Source of the DNA: Batillaria attramentaria
Taxonomy: Eukaryota > Mollusca > Gastropoda > Batillariidae
Assembly (NCBI GenBank): GCA_018292915.2
Contig: JACVVK020000334.1
Span: forward strand, 269,001-333,000
Length of the DNA stretch: 64,000 nucleotides
Reading direction: 5' to 3'
A model generated the notes under the pieces. That model was not told where the DNA came from, ran no database searches, and worked only from the letters and a program-made list of their open reading frames with translations. The position numbers were made by a program, and so were the translations under genes. Positions 31,820 to 42,640 of the stretch are shown here, piece by piece. Within the stretch, counting starts at the first letter, position 1. Each line of letters begins with the position of its first letter.

Positions 31820-32326
31820 TTGACGCATGCACTAATAACACACCTCTACCACCACGCTTACGCATGCCCACACCTACACATACACCTGCATCCACACCTA
31901 AACCTGTGCACACACAAACCACATCTACATCAGTCTGCACCACCCCCATCCACACTTACACTACCCTCACACTCATCCACATCTGCCCCACTCTCAACCA
32001 AACCACCACCCTCATCCACACACACACCTGAACCACCCTCATCTGGACCCCTACCTGAAGCACCCTCATCAAGCAAACCTGCACGTACATCAACATCTTC
32101 CACATCCGCATCTAAACCACCCTCATCTACATATACGCACACACCATTCACATCCACATCTGCACCCACATCATCCTCATCACACCCCAAATACCCTGCA
32201 CTGAAACCACGACACCCATACACAACATCCACGTACGCCACACCAAACAGAACACACAGACCACTCTTATCTTCACCACACTGCAGAAAAAAACGTTACT
32301 TCCAAACCAGCACACACTCACACTGA
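31820..32326 (+). pseudogene. Pro/Ser/Thr-rich continuation of the transposon ORF
   Basis: A 168-codon frame is rich in Pro, Ser, Thr and His, and ends in a basic CRKKRYF segment. AATAAA-type signals follow near 32445-32455. It is probably the 3' part of the same disrupted gene as 31142-31576, shifted by small indels. It could also be unselected low-complexity sequence. Confidence 0.3.
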
Positions 32327-33614
32327 TAAACACTAACCAACACACACGCGCACTGATACACACCACAAATCATACATTTGAAGCCATAACTCCAAATCAT
32401 CTTTCATACTCATTTTCATTCTCATCTCCATCTTCACACGAAATAAAAAAAATAAAACAAAATTCATCGCACCACTGTAAGTGTTCCTCCTCTCACTTTT
32501 TGGATGGTTTGTTGGTTATAATACTTTTATTATTCCTTTCCATTAAAAAAATCTCTGGATGGGGTTACTGGGTAAAGTCGATGTCTTCTTTCCATAAACA
32601 AAACAAATCCAAACCTAATAATTATATGAATACATGTTTTCCACAGTTTCCCTGGCATTCACATGAGAAACAGTCACCTAACTGCATGGGATCATAGATT
32701 AAGACTTCCAGGTCTATTCACCGGCGCTAGTGATGTATAGCTCAGATAGTGCGGAATGACCTTGAAGTTGTCTAACTAACTAAATGCTGCGTTGGTATTT
32801 CCTGTTGTGACCGTGTCAGTATGCAAACGTGTAACTGTTAAAAATACCGCAGACACCTTCGTTGTTCGCAACTTTTCTTCAGCCAGAAATGTGGAGTATT
32901 GGCCGGTTCATATCCAAGGAGGCAGCAGGTTCATAGCCAGCATCAAACCAGACGGTTGGCCGGTTCTTAGCCGAGGATTTCGCACTGCTCTGATATTTTT
33001 TTAAATTGCGAAAACACTAAAGCATTCTACGTCACAAAATTTGGGACGCAAGTCACAAAGATATCACGGATACGTGTCTGTTTTGAAACTACTGGAATTA
33101 ACGTGGTATTTTTTGTCAGGTTCGTGTTAAACTGCAAAATAGCTCTCGAGTCTCATTGCAGTCGAACAAATATGACTCGTGTCCTTACATGAATAACATT
33201 TTTGATGTAAAATCGCTTTGGGTGGGAAGATGAAAGTCTTACTGATATTTGCATATAACAATATGATCAAATTCATTTCAGTTTTTAGCCTTCCTGGCAG
33301 CATTCTTGTATGTCACCGCATGCATCTCGCGCTTTTCCGGCCTAAAACAGTCACTGCGGCCGACAGCCGGTCGGATTCGCGGCATAGCCGCGTCACCGGT
33401 GTGAGACTGTTGTCATGACGACGCCACTATCACTCCATCAATAAACACTAGGCCGTCGTCTTGTTTGTGAAAAAGACTTGATCAATAATGATTCATGTTT
33501 TGTCATGTCCACGTAGCGTCCCTGTCACGGTATGGGAAACACAAGTGTAGCGTGACATTTCACCTCAATCTTGTCACCTGTCACACCTACACATGCAGTA
33601 CTGTAGTCACCTAC

Positions 33615-34106
33615 CTGACTGAAAAGTGGACCTCGTCTATCAGCACGTGAAGCTGTTGTCCCTGTGTTGTCGGCACCAGTGACTTAACTCTCTGAAGCGC
33701 CGTCTCCAGATCTCCAGGCCAGTTCCACAGGCAATACGGCAGGAAGTGCACGGCTTCGGCCGCTTGTTGTGTTGTGGGGTCTGCCTGCAGGGTCATCACC
33801 AGCTGCTGATATATCAGACGTGACGCCGCAATGCTGCCAGGATGGAGACAGAGTATAACGACAGGATGTCCCTGACGCGCCCCGACCAGCCCCTTCACGA
33901 CCAGCACTAAAGTCTTGCCGGTGCCCGGGGGGCCGGTCAGACAGACGTGTGCTGGTGATCTGGTGAGCAGGTCGAGTTGCCCGGGGGTGAGGACGATACG
34001 CGCAAGTCGCCGGCCGAGTTCTGACACGGCCTCCCCCAGTGTCCGTACCTCCACGCGCGGGGGAATGACGCAGTGAACACGGACTGTTGTTGCCGGGCCC
34101 ACAAAC
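33615..34106 (-). CDS. Copy B exon 3: SF1 ATPase Walker A and B
   Basis: This 492-bp exon has the same length and phase as in copy C. It encodes VGPATTVRVHCVIPPRVEV, TPGQLDLLTRSP, GPPGTGKTLVLVVKG and LHVLIDEVHF, and ends AG/GTAGGT. The acceptor is ctgaCAG at 34107-34109. Confidence 0.8.
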
Positions 34107-34290
34107 CTGTCAGCATACAGAACAGGTACACAAGTTGTTGTTGTTGTTGTTGAATTATTATTGTTTCGATTGTTTACAGTATTTTTGTTCAGTGACATAC
34201 TGTTGTTGTCGTTTTCAAACAATTGTCAACATTTAAATTGTGCACAGTTTGTTTGTTATCTAACTGGAAAATGAAATATTTTTAGTAAAT

Positions 34291-36579
34291 GTGTACATCA
34301 GCCGGAAGTTCAAAAGATCGTGGCGGGATGTGCGCGTGATGAGGGGTGCCGATGTATCATCAGACCACCACCTTCTTGCAACAACATTGAGACTTCGGCT
34401 TAAGAGGCACACCAACGCCAACAGCACACGGACCAGGTACAACGTTGGACTTCTCAGGAACACAGACACACAAGCAGCATTCCGGATCAGCCTTTCCAAC
34501 AGGTTCCAGCCACTGCAAGACCTGATAGAAGACAGTGAAATGGACATCGAGACACAGTGGGAACACAGCAAGAAACTCTGGCACGACACATGCAAAGAGG
34601 TCCTTGGCAAGAGAAAGACCCAACATAAGGAATGGATCTCTGCTGATACCATCCAGAAGCTGGAAGTTAGGAAAGAGAAGAAAACTGCACTGAACACGAG
34701 CCGAACAAGAAGAGCTAAGGCAAAGGCACAGGAAGAATACACAGCAGCTGACAGAGAAGTGAAGAGGAGCACCAGGAAGGACAAGAGGGACTACATCGAC
34801 AACCTGGCCAGTCAAGCAGAGGAAGCAGCCCGACAAGGGAATCTAAAAGACCTGTACCAGGTGACCAAGAAGCTCACGGGCAAATTTCAGCAGACAGACA
34901 AACCAGTGAAGGACAAGAACGGGCACCCACTGACAACAACTGAGGAACAGCTGAAGCGATGGGCAGAACACTTCAGGGAGCTGTTAAATCGCCCCATCCC
35001 TGAAACACCACCAGACATCCCACCAGCTGAGACAGAACTACCCATCAACTGCGACAAGCCCTCTAAGGCGGAGATCAGGAAAGCCATCATGACACTGAGA
35101 AATGGGAAAGCTGCAGGGCCGGACGAGATACCAGCAGAAGCCATTAAAGCAGACACAGAGACAGCCGTCAACATGCTGCACAGCCTGTTCAGCAAGATCT
35201 GGGAGAAGGAAGAGGTGCCAGCCCAGTGGAAAGAAGGGATCGTCATCAAGCTGCCAAAGAAAGGGGACCTCAGGGACTGCAGCAACTACCGAGGGATCAT
35301 GCTCCTGTCAGTGCCAGGCAAGGTTCTCAACAGAATTCTACTGGAGAGGATGAGAGAGGCAGTCGACCCCATGCTCCGAGACCAGCAGGCAGGCTTTCGC
35401 AGGAACAGGTCCTGCGCTGACCAGATTGCCATCCTACGCATCATTGTGGAGCAGTCACTGGAGTGGAACTCCCCCCTCTACATCAACTTCATAGACTATG
35501 AGAAGGCCTTCGACAGTGTAGACAGAGAGGCGCTGTGGAAGCTGCTAAGGCACTATGGAGTTCCCGGGAAGATCATCTCCCTGATCCAGTGCACCTACCA
35601 AGACATGAGCTGCAGGATCGCCCATGCCGGCCAGTTGTCAGAAAGCTTCGAGGTGAAGACCGGAGTCCGCCAGGGATGCCTGTTGTCCCCGTTTCTCTTC
35701 CTCCTGGTCATCGACTGGATCATGAAGACCACTACAGCAGGCAGGAAAAACGGGATACAGTGGACACTCTGGACGCAGCTGGATGACCTCGACTTCGCGG
35801 ACGACCTGGCGCTCCTGTCTCACAGCCACAGCCAGATGCAGGACAAGACTACGTGCCTGGAAGCCACATCAGCCGGAACAGGGCTCAAGATCAACAGGAA
35901 GAAAACCGAGCTGATGAAGATCAACACCACTGCCAACACACCAGTCACAGTCGGTGGAGAGCCCATCAGGGAGGTGGAGTCTTTTGTCTACCTGGGGAGT
36001 GTGGTTGATGGACAGGGAGGCACAGACCGAGACGTCACAGCCAGAATCGGCAAGGCAAGGGCAGCAATGGTCATGCTGAAGAACGTCTGGGCATCCAAAG
36101 TTGTCAGCATAAGAACCAAACTTCGCATCTTCAACTCCAACGTGAAGTCAGTTCTGCTCTACGGATGCGAAACATGGAGGACAACGAAGACGATGCAGCA
36201 GAAGATCCAGACATTTCTCAACACCTGTCTGAGGCGCATCTTCAACATCCGATGGCCAGAGAAGATCCGGAATGAAGAGCTGTGGGAGCGAGCGGGGCAG
36301 GAACCAGTGGCCAAGCAGATCCTGCGGAGGAAGTGGGGCTGGATTGGACACACCCTCAGGAAGCCAGCATCCAGCACCACACGCCAAGCCCTGACATGGA
36401 ACCCGCAGGGGAAAAGGAAGAGAGGCCGGCCTCGCAACAGCTGGAGGCGGGACACTGAGGCAGAGCTATGTAAGCAGGGGACCAACTGGACTGGAGTGGC
36501 AAGACTAGCCCAGAACAGAGTGCGATGGCGAAGGGTTGTCGATGGCCTATGCTCCACGTGGAGCCAAGGGCCTAAGTAA
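34291..36579 (+). CDS. RTE-like reverse transcriptase (truncated copy)
   Basis: The open frame of 762 codons covers the end of the endonuclease (SSDHHLLAT), the complete RT with FIDYEKAFDSVDR, GVRQGCLLSP and DFADDLALL, and the C-terminal region. The APE catalytic N-terminus is absent, so it cannot be autonomous. It differs from the copy at 21064-23847 by only a handful of bases, for example S to I before LRIIVEQ. Confidence 0.85.
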   Translation: MYISRKFKRSWRDVRVMRGADVSSDHHLLATTLRLRLKRHTNANSTRTRYNVGLLRNTDTQAAFRISLSNRFQPLQDLIEDSEMDIETQWEHSKKLWHDTCKEVLGKRKTQHKEWISADTIQKLEVRKEKKTALNTSRTRRAKAKAQEEYTAADREVKRSTRKDKRDYIDNLASQAEEAARQGNLKDLYQVTKKLTGKFQQTDKPVKDKNGHPLTTTEEQLKRWAEHFRELLNRPIPETPPDIPPAETELPINCDKPSKAEIRKAIMTLRNGKAAGPDEIPAEAIKADTETAVNMLHSLFSKIWEKEEVPAQWKEGIVIKLPKKGDLRDCSNYRGIMLLSVPGKVLNRILLERMREAVDPMLRDQQAGFRRNRSCADQIAILRIIVEQSLEWNSPLYINFIDYEKAFDSVDREALWKLLRHYGVPGKIISLIQCTYQDMSCRIAHAGQLSESFEVKTGVRQGCLLSPFLFLLVIDWIMKTTTAGRKNGIQWTLWTQLDDLDFADDLALLSHSHSQMQDKTTCLEATSAGTGLKINRKKTELMKINTTANTPVTVGGEPIREVESFVYLGSVVDGQGGTDRDVTARIGKARAAMVMLKNVWASKVVSIRTKLRIFNSNVKSVLLYGCETWRTTKTMQQKIQTFLNTCLRRIFNIRWPEKIRNEELWERAGQEPVAKQILRRKWGWIGHTLRKPASSTTRQALTWNPQGKRKRGRPRNSWRRDTEAELCKQGTNWTGVARLAQNRVRWRRVVDGLCSTWSQGPK

Positions 36580-36587
36580 GTAAGTAA
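34300..36587 (+). mobile_element. 5'-truncated RTE-like LINE in intron 2 of copy B
   Basis: Nearly identical to the 3' 2.3 kb of the element at 20562-23851, ending in the same TAAG tail. GTACATC occurs at 34293-34299 and 36588-36594, a short target duplication that overlaps a microhomology with the element. Copy C has the unoccupied site near 59505-59524. Confidence 0.85.
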
Positions 36588-36739
36588 GTACATCGAGAAA
36601 AACGTATAGGAAGAAACATTAAAATTTTCTCAGATGTATCATCATCATCATCATCATCATCGTTGTATGACGCGTTACACACTGCTAGGCTTGTGTCCGT
36701 GTGGACAAAGTCCACTACAATGTGTGTAACTGTACAATG

Positions 36740-38689
36740 ACAGTAATCTGTAGTGAAGCATGTCTATACTTTGTACAGTCAACTCACTTCAAGTTTCCTG
36801 CTTCACCACAAACCAACTAACGCCTGGAATATTGTATGATAGACTTCCTCACCTGCTGTAGTGAAGCATGTCTATACTTTGTACAGTCAACTCACTTCAA
36901 GTTTCCTGCTTCACCACAAAACAACTAACGCCTGGAATATTGTATGATAGACTTCCTCACCTGCTGTAGTGAAGCATGTCTATACTTTGTACAGTCAACT
37001 CACTTCAAGTTTCCTGCTTCAGCACAAAACAAGTAACGCCTGGAATATTGTATGATAGGCTTCCTCACCTGCCGTAGTGAAGCATGTCTATACTTTGTAC
37101 AGTCAACTCACTTCAAGTTTCCTGCTTCACCACAAAACAACTAACGCCTGGAATATTGTATGATAGACTTCCTCACCTGCTGTAGTGAAGCATGTCTATA
37201 CTTTGTACAGTCAACTCACTTCAAGTTTCCTGCTTCAGCACAAACCAACTAACGCCCGGAATATTGTATGATAGACTTCCTCACCTGCTGTAGTGAAGCA
37301 TGTCTATACTTTGTACAGTCAACTCACTTCAAGTTTCCTGCTTCAGCACAAACCAACTAACGCCTGGAATATTGTATGATAGACTTCCTCACCTGCTATA
37401 GTGAAGCATGTCTATACTTTGTACAGTCAACTCACTTCAAGTTTCCTGTTTTCAACACAAACCAACTAACGCCTGGAATATTGTATGATAGACTTCCTCG
37501 CCTGCTGTAGTGAAGCATGTCTATACTTTGTACAGTCAACTCACTTCAAGTTTCCTGCTTCAACACAAACCATCTAACGCCTGGAATATTGTATGATAGA
37601 CTTCCTCACCTGCTGTAGTGAAGCATGTCTATACTTTGTACAGTCAACTCACTTCAAGTTTCCTGCTTCAGCACAAACCAACTAACGCCTGGAATATTGT
37701 ATGATAGACTTCCTCACCTGCTGTAGTGAAGCATGTCTATACTTTGTACAGTCAACTCACTTCAAGTTTCCTGCTTCAGCACAAACCAACTAACGCCTGG
37801 AATATTGTATGATAGACTTTTCTCACCTGCTGTAGTGAAGCATGTCTATACTTTGTACAGTCAACTCACTTCAAGTTTCCTGCTTCAGCACAAACCATCT
37901 AACGCCTGGAATATTGTATGATAGACTTCCTCACCTGCTGTAGTGAAGCATGTCTATACTTTGTACAGTCAACTCACTTCAAGTTTCCTGCTTCAGCACA
38001 AACCAACTAACGCCTGGAATATTGTATGATAGACTTCCTCACCTGCTGTAGTGAAGCATGTCTATACTTTGTACAGTCAACTCACTTCAAGTTTCCTGCT
38101 TCAGCACAAACCAACTAACGCCTGAAATATTGTATGATAGACTTCCTCACTTGCTGTAGTGAAGCATGTCTATACTTTGTACAGTCAACTCACTTCAAGT
38201 TTCCTGCTTCACCACAAAACAACTAACGCCCGGAATATTGTATGATAGACTTCCTCACCTGCTGTAGTGAAGCATGTCTATACTTTGTACAGTCAACTCA
38301 CTTCAAGTTTCCTGCTTCAGCACAAAACAACAAACGCTGGAATATTGTATGATAGACTTCCTCACCTGCTGTAGTGAAGCATGTCTATACTTTGTACAGT
38401 CAACTCACTTCAAGTTTCTTGCTTCCGCACAAACCAACTAACGCCTGGAATATTGTATGATAGACTTCCTCACCTGCTGTAGTGAAGCATGTCTATACTT
38501 TGTACAGTCAACTCACTTCAAGTTTCCTGCTTCAGCACAAACCAACTAACGCCTGGAATATTGTATGATAGACTTCCTCACCTGCTGTAGTGAAGCATGT
38601 CTATACTTTGTACAGTCAACTCACTTCAAGTTTCCTGCTTCAGCACAAACCAACTAACGCCTGGAATATTGTATGATAGACTTCCTCAC
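36740..38689 (-). repeat. 108-bp minisatellite, about 18 units, in intron 2 of copy B
   Basis: Unit starts (tagtgaagca) recur at 36751, 36859, 36967 and so on to 38588, every 108 bp with rare 1-bp slips. The array abuts exon 2. On the gene strand each unit contains CAGCAGGTGAGGAAG, the same string as the exon 2 donor. Copy C has only four units at 60104-60536. Confidence 0.95.
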
Positions 38690-38892
38690 CTGCTGACAAG
38701 TGTTTGATACAGATCACGTGACATTGTGGGGTCCGTTCTACACGCCATGCGCTGTGTCCACCAACTGTCCAGTTTCCCGAGTACAGCGGCGTCCACGTGC
38801 CAGGGCGTGGTGCGGTAAGACATGACGTCACTACACACACACAGCGCCACGGCCGCTCTCACGTCTGGAGCACCCACACACCCACACACCCG
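38690..38892 (-). CDS. Copy B exon 2
   Basis: A 203-bp exon starts after the acceptor cccttttt-CAG and ends AG/GTGAGG, phase 2. It encodes VCGCVGAPDVRAAVALCVCS and DSWWTQRMACRTDPTMSRDL. Upstream, copy C stays open through the acceptor while copy B has one base fewer in the pyrimidine tract; with the acceptor chosen here that change is intronic. Confidence 0.7.
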
Positions 38893-38984
38893 CTGAAAAA
38901 GGGAGCGTATTCATCGTCACGTGACAGTTTACACTCAAAAGCAAATGGCTGACTGGATGGTGATGAGGTCAAAACAAAATAATA

Positions 38985-39441
38985 ATAAACAACAACAACA
39001 ACATTATTATTATTATTATTATTACAATAACAACAATAATAATAATAATAATTGAGCATTGTATACGCGCTTTACTCAACTTCATGAATCGGCTCAAAGC
39101 TCCGCGAACTGTGGTGAACCCAACACGCACGTTCACGTGAATCACACGCATTCTCTCACCCTGGACATGAACACTATACGATCACGTGGTGCGAAGGGAC
39201 AGCTCAGCTATTTAAGTTTCGGACTTTAGAAATGCATTTATTTTTAATTTTGTGGGCTGAACATTTCCAAAGCTGAGGGGGGGGGGGGGAGCCGGAGTAC
39301 CTGGAGAGAACCCCCGATGAATAACCCGAATGAACGATGCCATGTACGAAAAGAAAAAAATTCTTTGCCCCGATTGGGACCCGAACCTGACTACTAGCAT
39401 TGATGGCGAGGTCTCTTAACCACTAGACCACCGACCGCCCC
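38985..39441 (-). repeat. tRNA-headed SINE with L2-type tail in intron 1 of copy B
   Basis: The minus strand has a tRNA-like head with A-box (TGGTCTAGTGGTTAAGAG) and B-box (GGTTCGGGTCCC) at about 39360-39441. A body follows with a 'ctccaggtactccggct' motif, a GCGCTTTACT-like end and an (ATT)n tail. Copies A and C hold the same insertion without the head. Confidence 0.7.
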
Positions 39442-39887
39442 GGTGCATTTGACGACCACCCCTTTGTACAGTAAGCATACAAGTCAAAGTTTCCTTTTAA
39501 AAAAAAGTCTCCATACCTTTAAAAACTGAAAAAAAAAACTTTAAAGAAATTGCGTTTTTTGTTTGAGCTTATGCGCTGAACCCGCATTTGACATTTGACA
39601 AGATTAACATAACGCAACTCATGTCAGTGTGATCACCATTTGCTTTGCGGCGAAGGCTGTGGCTGGTGTGGCTATTTATAGAAACTTTCACGGACATGTT
39701 AATACATGAAAAGCACGGCACTTTGAAAGGAAGCCGTGTTTCTGTAACACAGTGTATTAGGAGCGTGCTGAACAAATACGAAGTCTGCGAAATGAAAAAA
39801 AAGAAAGAAATAAGCATTATATATGTCGCAGTCTCCGCTGTATGAAAAGTATGGTGATAAATTGTGCAGACAAAGTGAGTTTCTCAC

Positions 39888-41538
39888 CTGTGCCAGCTGA
39901 CTGTCTCCATCCAACACGTGCTGTAGCTGCGTCCTGCTGATGTAGGGCAGGATCAGCGTTTTTGCGGACACTCACTCCCGGCGCCACGTCACTCATCACG
40001 TGATTCACAACCTGCTCACACTTGTCCAGCTGTTTGACGGCCTTGGTGACCTTGTCAGCCACAGCTTTGTCTGTTGGGTTGTTGTCATGGATACCGACTG
40101 ACTTGATCTCCCCGAGCAGGACGCCGTATTCGCGGTGTATGACGATGACGTCAAAGTCGCCCTCTCGCTGTGTGGCGGGAAGATCCCCGGGTAGCGGGAA
40201 CTGAGCAGCATGGGCAGCATCCAGCTTGTTCAGGTAGTCACTGAAGTCTAGTGACGACATCACAAACATGGCTTCCTGTCGCTGCTCTCCTAGCGTCTGG
40301 AGACAGTACAGCACGTGCTGTTGGGCGAAGTCGTCACGTGAGTCTGTTTCTTGTACGTTGATTGGCCGAGCGAGTGGATGCTGCTCTTGTGTCCACAGAC
40401 TGTGTGTTGACGAGTGACTAGGAGTTGCTTGAGGTGTGTGATGGCTTGTCTGATGGGCTGATCCTTGAGGTGTGTGATGGCCTGTCTGATGGGCTGATCC
40501 TTGAGGTGTGTGATGGCGTGTCTGCTGGGCTGATCCTTGAGGTGTGTGATGGCCTGTCTGATGGGCTGATCCTTGAGGTGTGTGTTGTGATGGTCCCTGT
40601 AGTGTTTGTTGTGTGGATGGTGAACTGGTTGATGAGCATGTCGTCTGAGATGTCGTAGGAATTGATTTCTTCTCTGATTTGACAGCGGATTCCCGGATTC
40701 TTGTCTGTAGCAGTCGCTGGATGGCCGACAGAAATCGGTTTGCAGCAGAAGTTTGACTTGCAGAATCTTTCTGTTTTTGCTGTAACGCTTGCTGCGTTGG
40801 ATTTGTGACCCTCCACCACGAAATGAGTCGTCTTAATATAACAAGAACAAATTGGACAAGAAGACTCATTTCGTGGTGGAGGGTCACATTTAGTTGTTGT
40901 GAAGTCGTTGTTGTGGGAGTTGCTTGTTGTCTCGTCGCATTGATACTGTCAGCTGGAGGTGAGACAAATGGAGGACTGCCTGACGTCACAAATCCCGGTA
41001 AAGGTCGCGGTACCAGGACCGGTTGCCCGGCAACAGTGTCTCTATCATACGGCACACGGTTCATGATGCAGGGCGGTACACAGTAAGTGCGGGTGTCAAG
41101 GTCACGGTATAGTGACGTCACCACGCGTCTCCACTCATTCTCCAAAGTCTGTTGCGTAGTAAGTGAGCTTGAGGTGGTGACTGGTGTAGTAGTTGCTGGT
41201 GAGGTGGTAACTGGTGTAGTAGTTGCTGGTGAGGTGGTGACTGGTGCAGTAGTTGCTGGTGAGGTGGTGACTGGTGTAGTAGTTGCTGGTAAGGTGGTGA
41301 CTGGTGTAGTAGTTGCTGGTGGGGTGGTGACTGGTGTAGTAGTTGCTGGTGAGGTGATGACTGATGTAAAAGTTGCTGTTGAGGTGGGGATAGGATCGAT
41401 GGGTGCTGGTGATGTGGTGACAAGGGCGGTAACTGCTGGTGAGGTGGTGACTGGGGAGTGGAGTGACGTGGAGCTGGTGACCGTGGCAGGGTGAGTGTTC
41501 CCTGGTTCAGGATCTGATGCTGGAGGTCTTTCCGACAT
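39888..41538 (-). CDS. Copy B exon 1: Thr/Pro-rich N-terminus plus NERD-like domain, frameshifted near its end
   Basis: Starts MSERPPASDPEP like A and C. The Thr/Pro tract is shorter (about 41170-41400). The linker differs from A and C: it holds four 36-bp repeats (HTPQGSAHQTGH, 40430-40590) and an 83-bp palindromic insert (40805-40887). The nuclease motifs GDFDVIVI and GEIKSVG are present. The extra T at 39959-39963 changes the last ~24 codons before the donor, so the reading cannot join exon 2 in frame. Confidence 0.75.
40805..40887. repeat. 83-bp hairpin inside the coding exon of copy B
   Basis: GTGACCCTCCACCACGAAAT plus GAGTC at 40805-40829 is repeated in perfect inverse at 40863-40887, around a loop of about 33 nt. 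The reading frame stays open through it. Copies A and C have no counterpart, so it looks like an inserted foldback element that has become coding. Confidence 0.7.
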
Positions 41539-41545
41539 TTTGTCA

Positions 41546-41980
41546 CGAACTGTGTCCGGTCACGGCGTCACGATTTGGCTGCTGGCGTGTGACTGATCCA
41601 GACACTGTGACCATGTTGTGATATGAATTGTCTGTGATAAGTTATAAAAGTTTACAATCATAGACTGAGTGACATAGTCACGTGGCTAAGATTCCTGCTG
41701 GATTTGTGGGTACTGTAGTCAGTACGTGCCACGCGAGACGCATGTTTGGGTGACACACGTTCTTCATGTGTGGACGATAAACTGTCAGTTGTTGTGATGT
41801 GGATATTGTCACAGTCAGACTCTCTGCTCAATGTCGCTATGTACTTATGTGTCAACATGGAGACAGAAACCATGTACACAATAATACAACAACAGACGGT
41901 CAGTTGTTTACAGACATGGCACAAGCACAGTTACAGCAGCCTTGTATACAAGTCAGTCATAAGCACCAGTTTCCATCTGT
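41546..41980. promoter_or_regulatory. Upstream region of copy B
   Basis: About 41546-41720 matches the DNA upstream of copies A and C, including TCACGTGG near 41678. Beyond that no gene is recognised. Confidence 0.4.
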
Positions 41981-42016
41981 AACAGGAAATACTGAAAAGA
42001 TCACACAGGACTGTGT

Positions 42017-42118
42017 GTAGATATTGTACTTCCTTTATGAAACAAGCACGACATATCAACTCGTTATTACTGGAGAGCGATGTGTCGTGTTTGTTTCGTG
42101 AAGGAAGTACAATATCTG
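42017..42118. repeat. Inverted repeat element with arms of about 38 bp
   Basis: GTAGATATTGTACTTCCTT and following bases pair with AAGGAAGTACAATATCTGTC at the right, with inner arms gcacgacat / atgtgtcgtg. Parts of the same sequence (aactcgttattactggagag) recur near 42265 and 46275, so it belongs to a dispersed family. Confidence 0.55.
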
Positions 42119-42154
42119 TCACAGTCATTTGACCAGCCGGCGTAGGCAAAACTT

Positions 42155-42238
42155 TCGTGCTGGTCTCTTTCTCGTTGCCTCGTCCGATATCACCCATTCG
42201 TGGTGGAAAAGGACGTTAAACTCCCAAACACCGATTCA
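42155..42238 (+). repeat. 3' part of a tRNA-derived SINE
   Basis: Body 'gtgctggtctctttctcgttgcc' (in part), GATATCACCC and GTGGAAAAGGACGTTAAACT match the family. The tRNA head is missing. Confidence 0.6.
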
Positions 42239-42304
42239 CCGTCCTCTGAGTGCTCTGACCAGACCAGTCAACTCGTTATTACTGGAGAGCGATATGTCGT
42301 GTTT

Positions 42305-42315
42305 GTTTCCTTCGT

Positions 42316-42368
<53 letters not shown>

Positions 42369-42577
42369 AGGGGGGGGGGGGTGTTAAAGGCATATTCTCA
42401 GTATCCGCAACAGTCTGCTGGAAAGGAATGCATGAAAATGTTTTGAGAACATTTCGCTCCATAATCCCGCCTCGACTCCACGTCCTCCCCCCCCCCCCCC
42501 CCCCCCCCCTTCCAGCCGCGAATTAGTCTTTGTGGCTTGCGCGGCTTTAAGCCCTAAAACACTCACTCACTCCCCCC

Positions 42578-42631
<54 letters not shown>

Positions 42632-42640
42632 CCCGTTGCT
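42305..42640. repeat. Microsatellite cluster with a repeated 95-bp segment
   Basis: (AC)n near 42307-42367, poly-G, a segment at 42377-42470, poly-C, and (AC)n at 42580-42630. The 42377-42470 segment returns in inverse orientation at about 44205-44300. Confidence 0.55.

Larger units (their letters stand above)
30396..33403. mobile_element. 3008-bp unclassified TIR transposon in intron 3 of copy B
   Basis: The ends are perfect inverted repeats: CACACCGGTGACGCGGCTAT at the left and its reverse complement at the right, with weaker pairing further in. AGACT is duplicated at 30391-30395 and 33404-33408, while copy C has a single AGACT at 58406-58410. Subterminal copies of GGCTAAGAACCRAC (30826, 30857) face inverse copies (32954). 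The element carries a spliced Thr/His-rich ORF region but no recognisable transposase. The 5-bp duplication and termini did not match a superfamily I could name. Confidence 0.85.
26059..41538 (-). pseudogene. Copy B: NERD-like nuclease / SF1 helicase fusion gene, one-base frameshift
   Basis: Five exons on the minus strand: 39888-41538, 38690-38892, 33615-34106, 26963-27372 and 26059-26480. All splice borders are GT/AG and all phases match copy C. Removing one base would give a continuous protein of about 1058 residues; as written, exon 1 is 1651 bases and shifts frame at a T5 run (39959-39963) where copies A and C have T4. The helicase part keeps GPPGTGKT, LIDE, the LRSCPAVV motif and SRCSTQLVIV. 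Motif V reads SVDGLE where copy C has TVHGLE. The introns carry five recent insertions absent from copy C. It may be a young pseudogene, or the extra T may be an assembly error. Confidence 0.75.

Noticed and set aside
36740..38690. CRISPR-like repeat array
   Set aside because: The 108-bp units are contiguous with no unique spacers, in a eukaryotic intron. It is a minisatellite.
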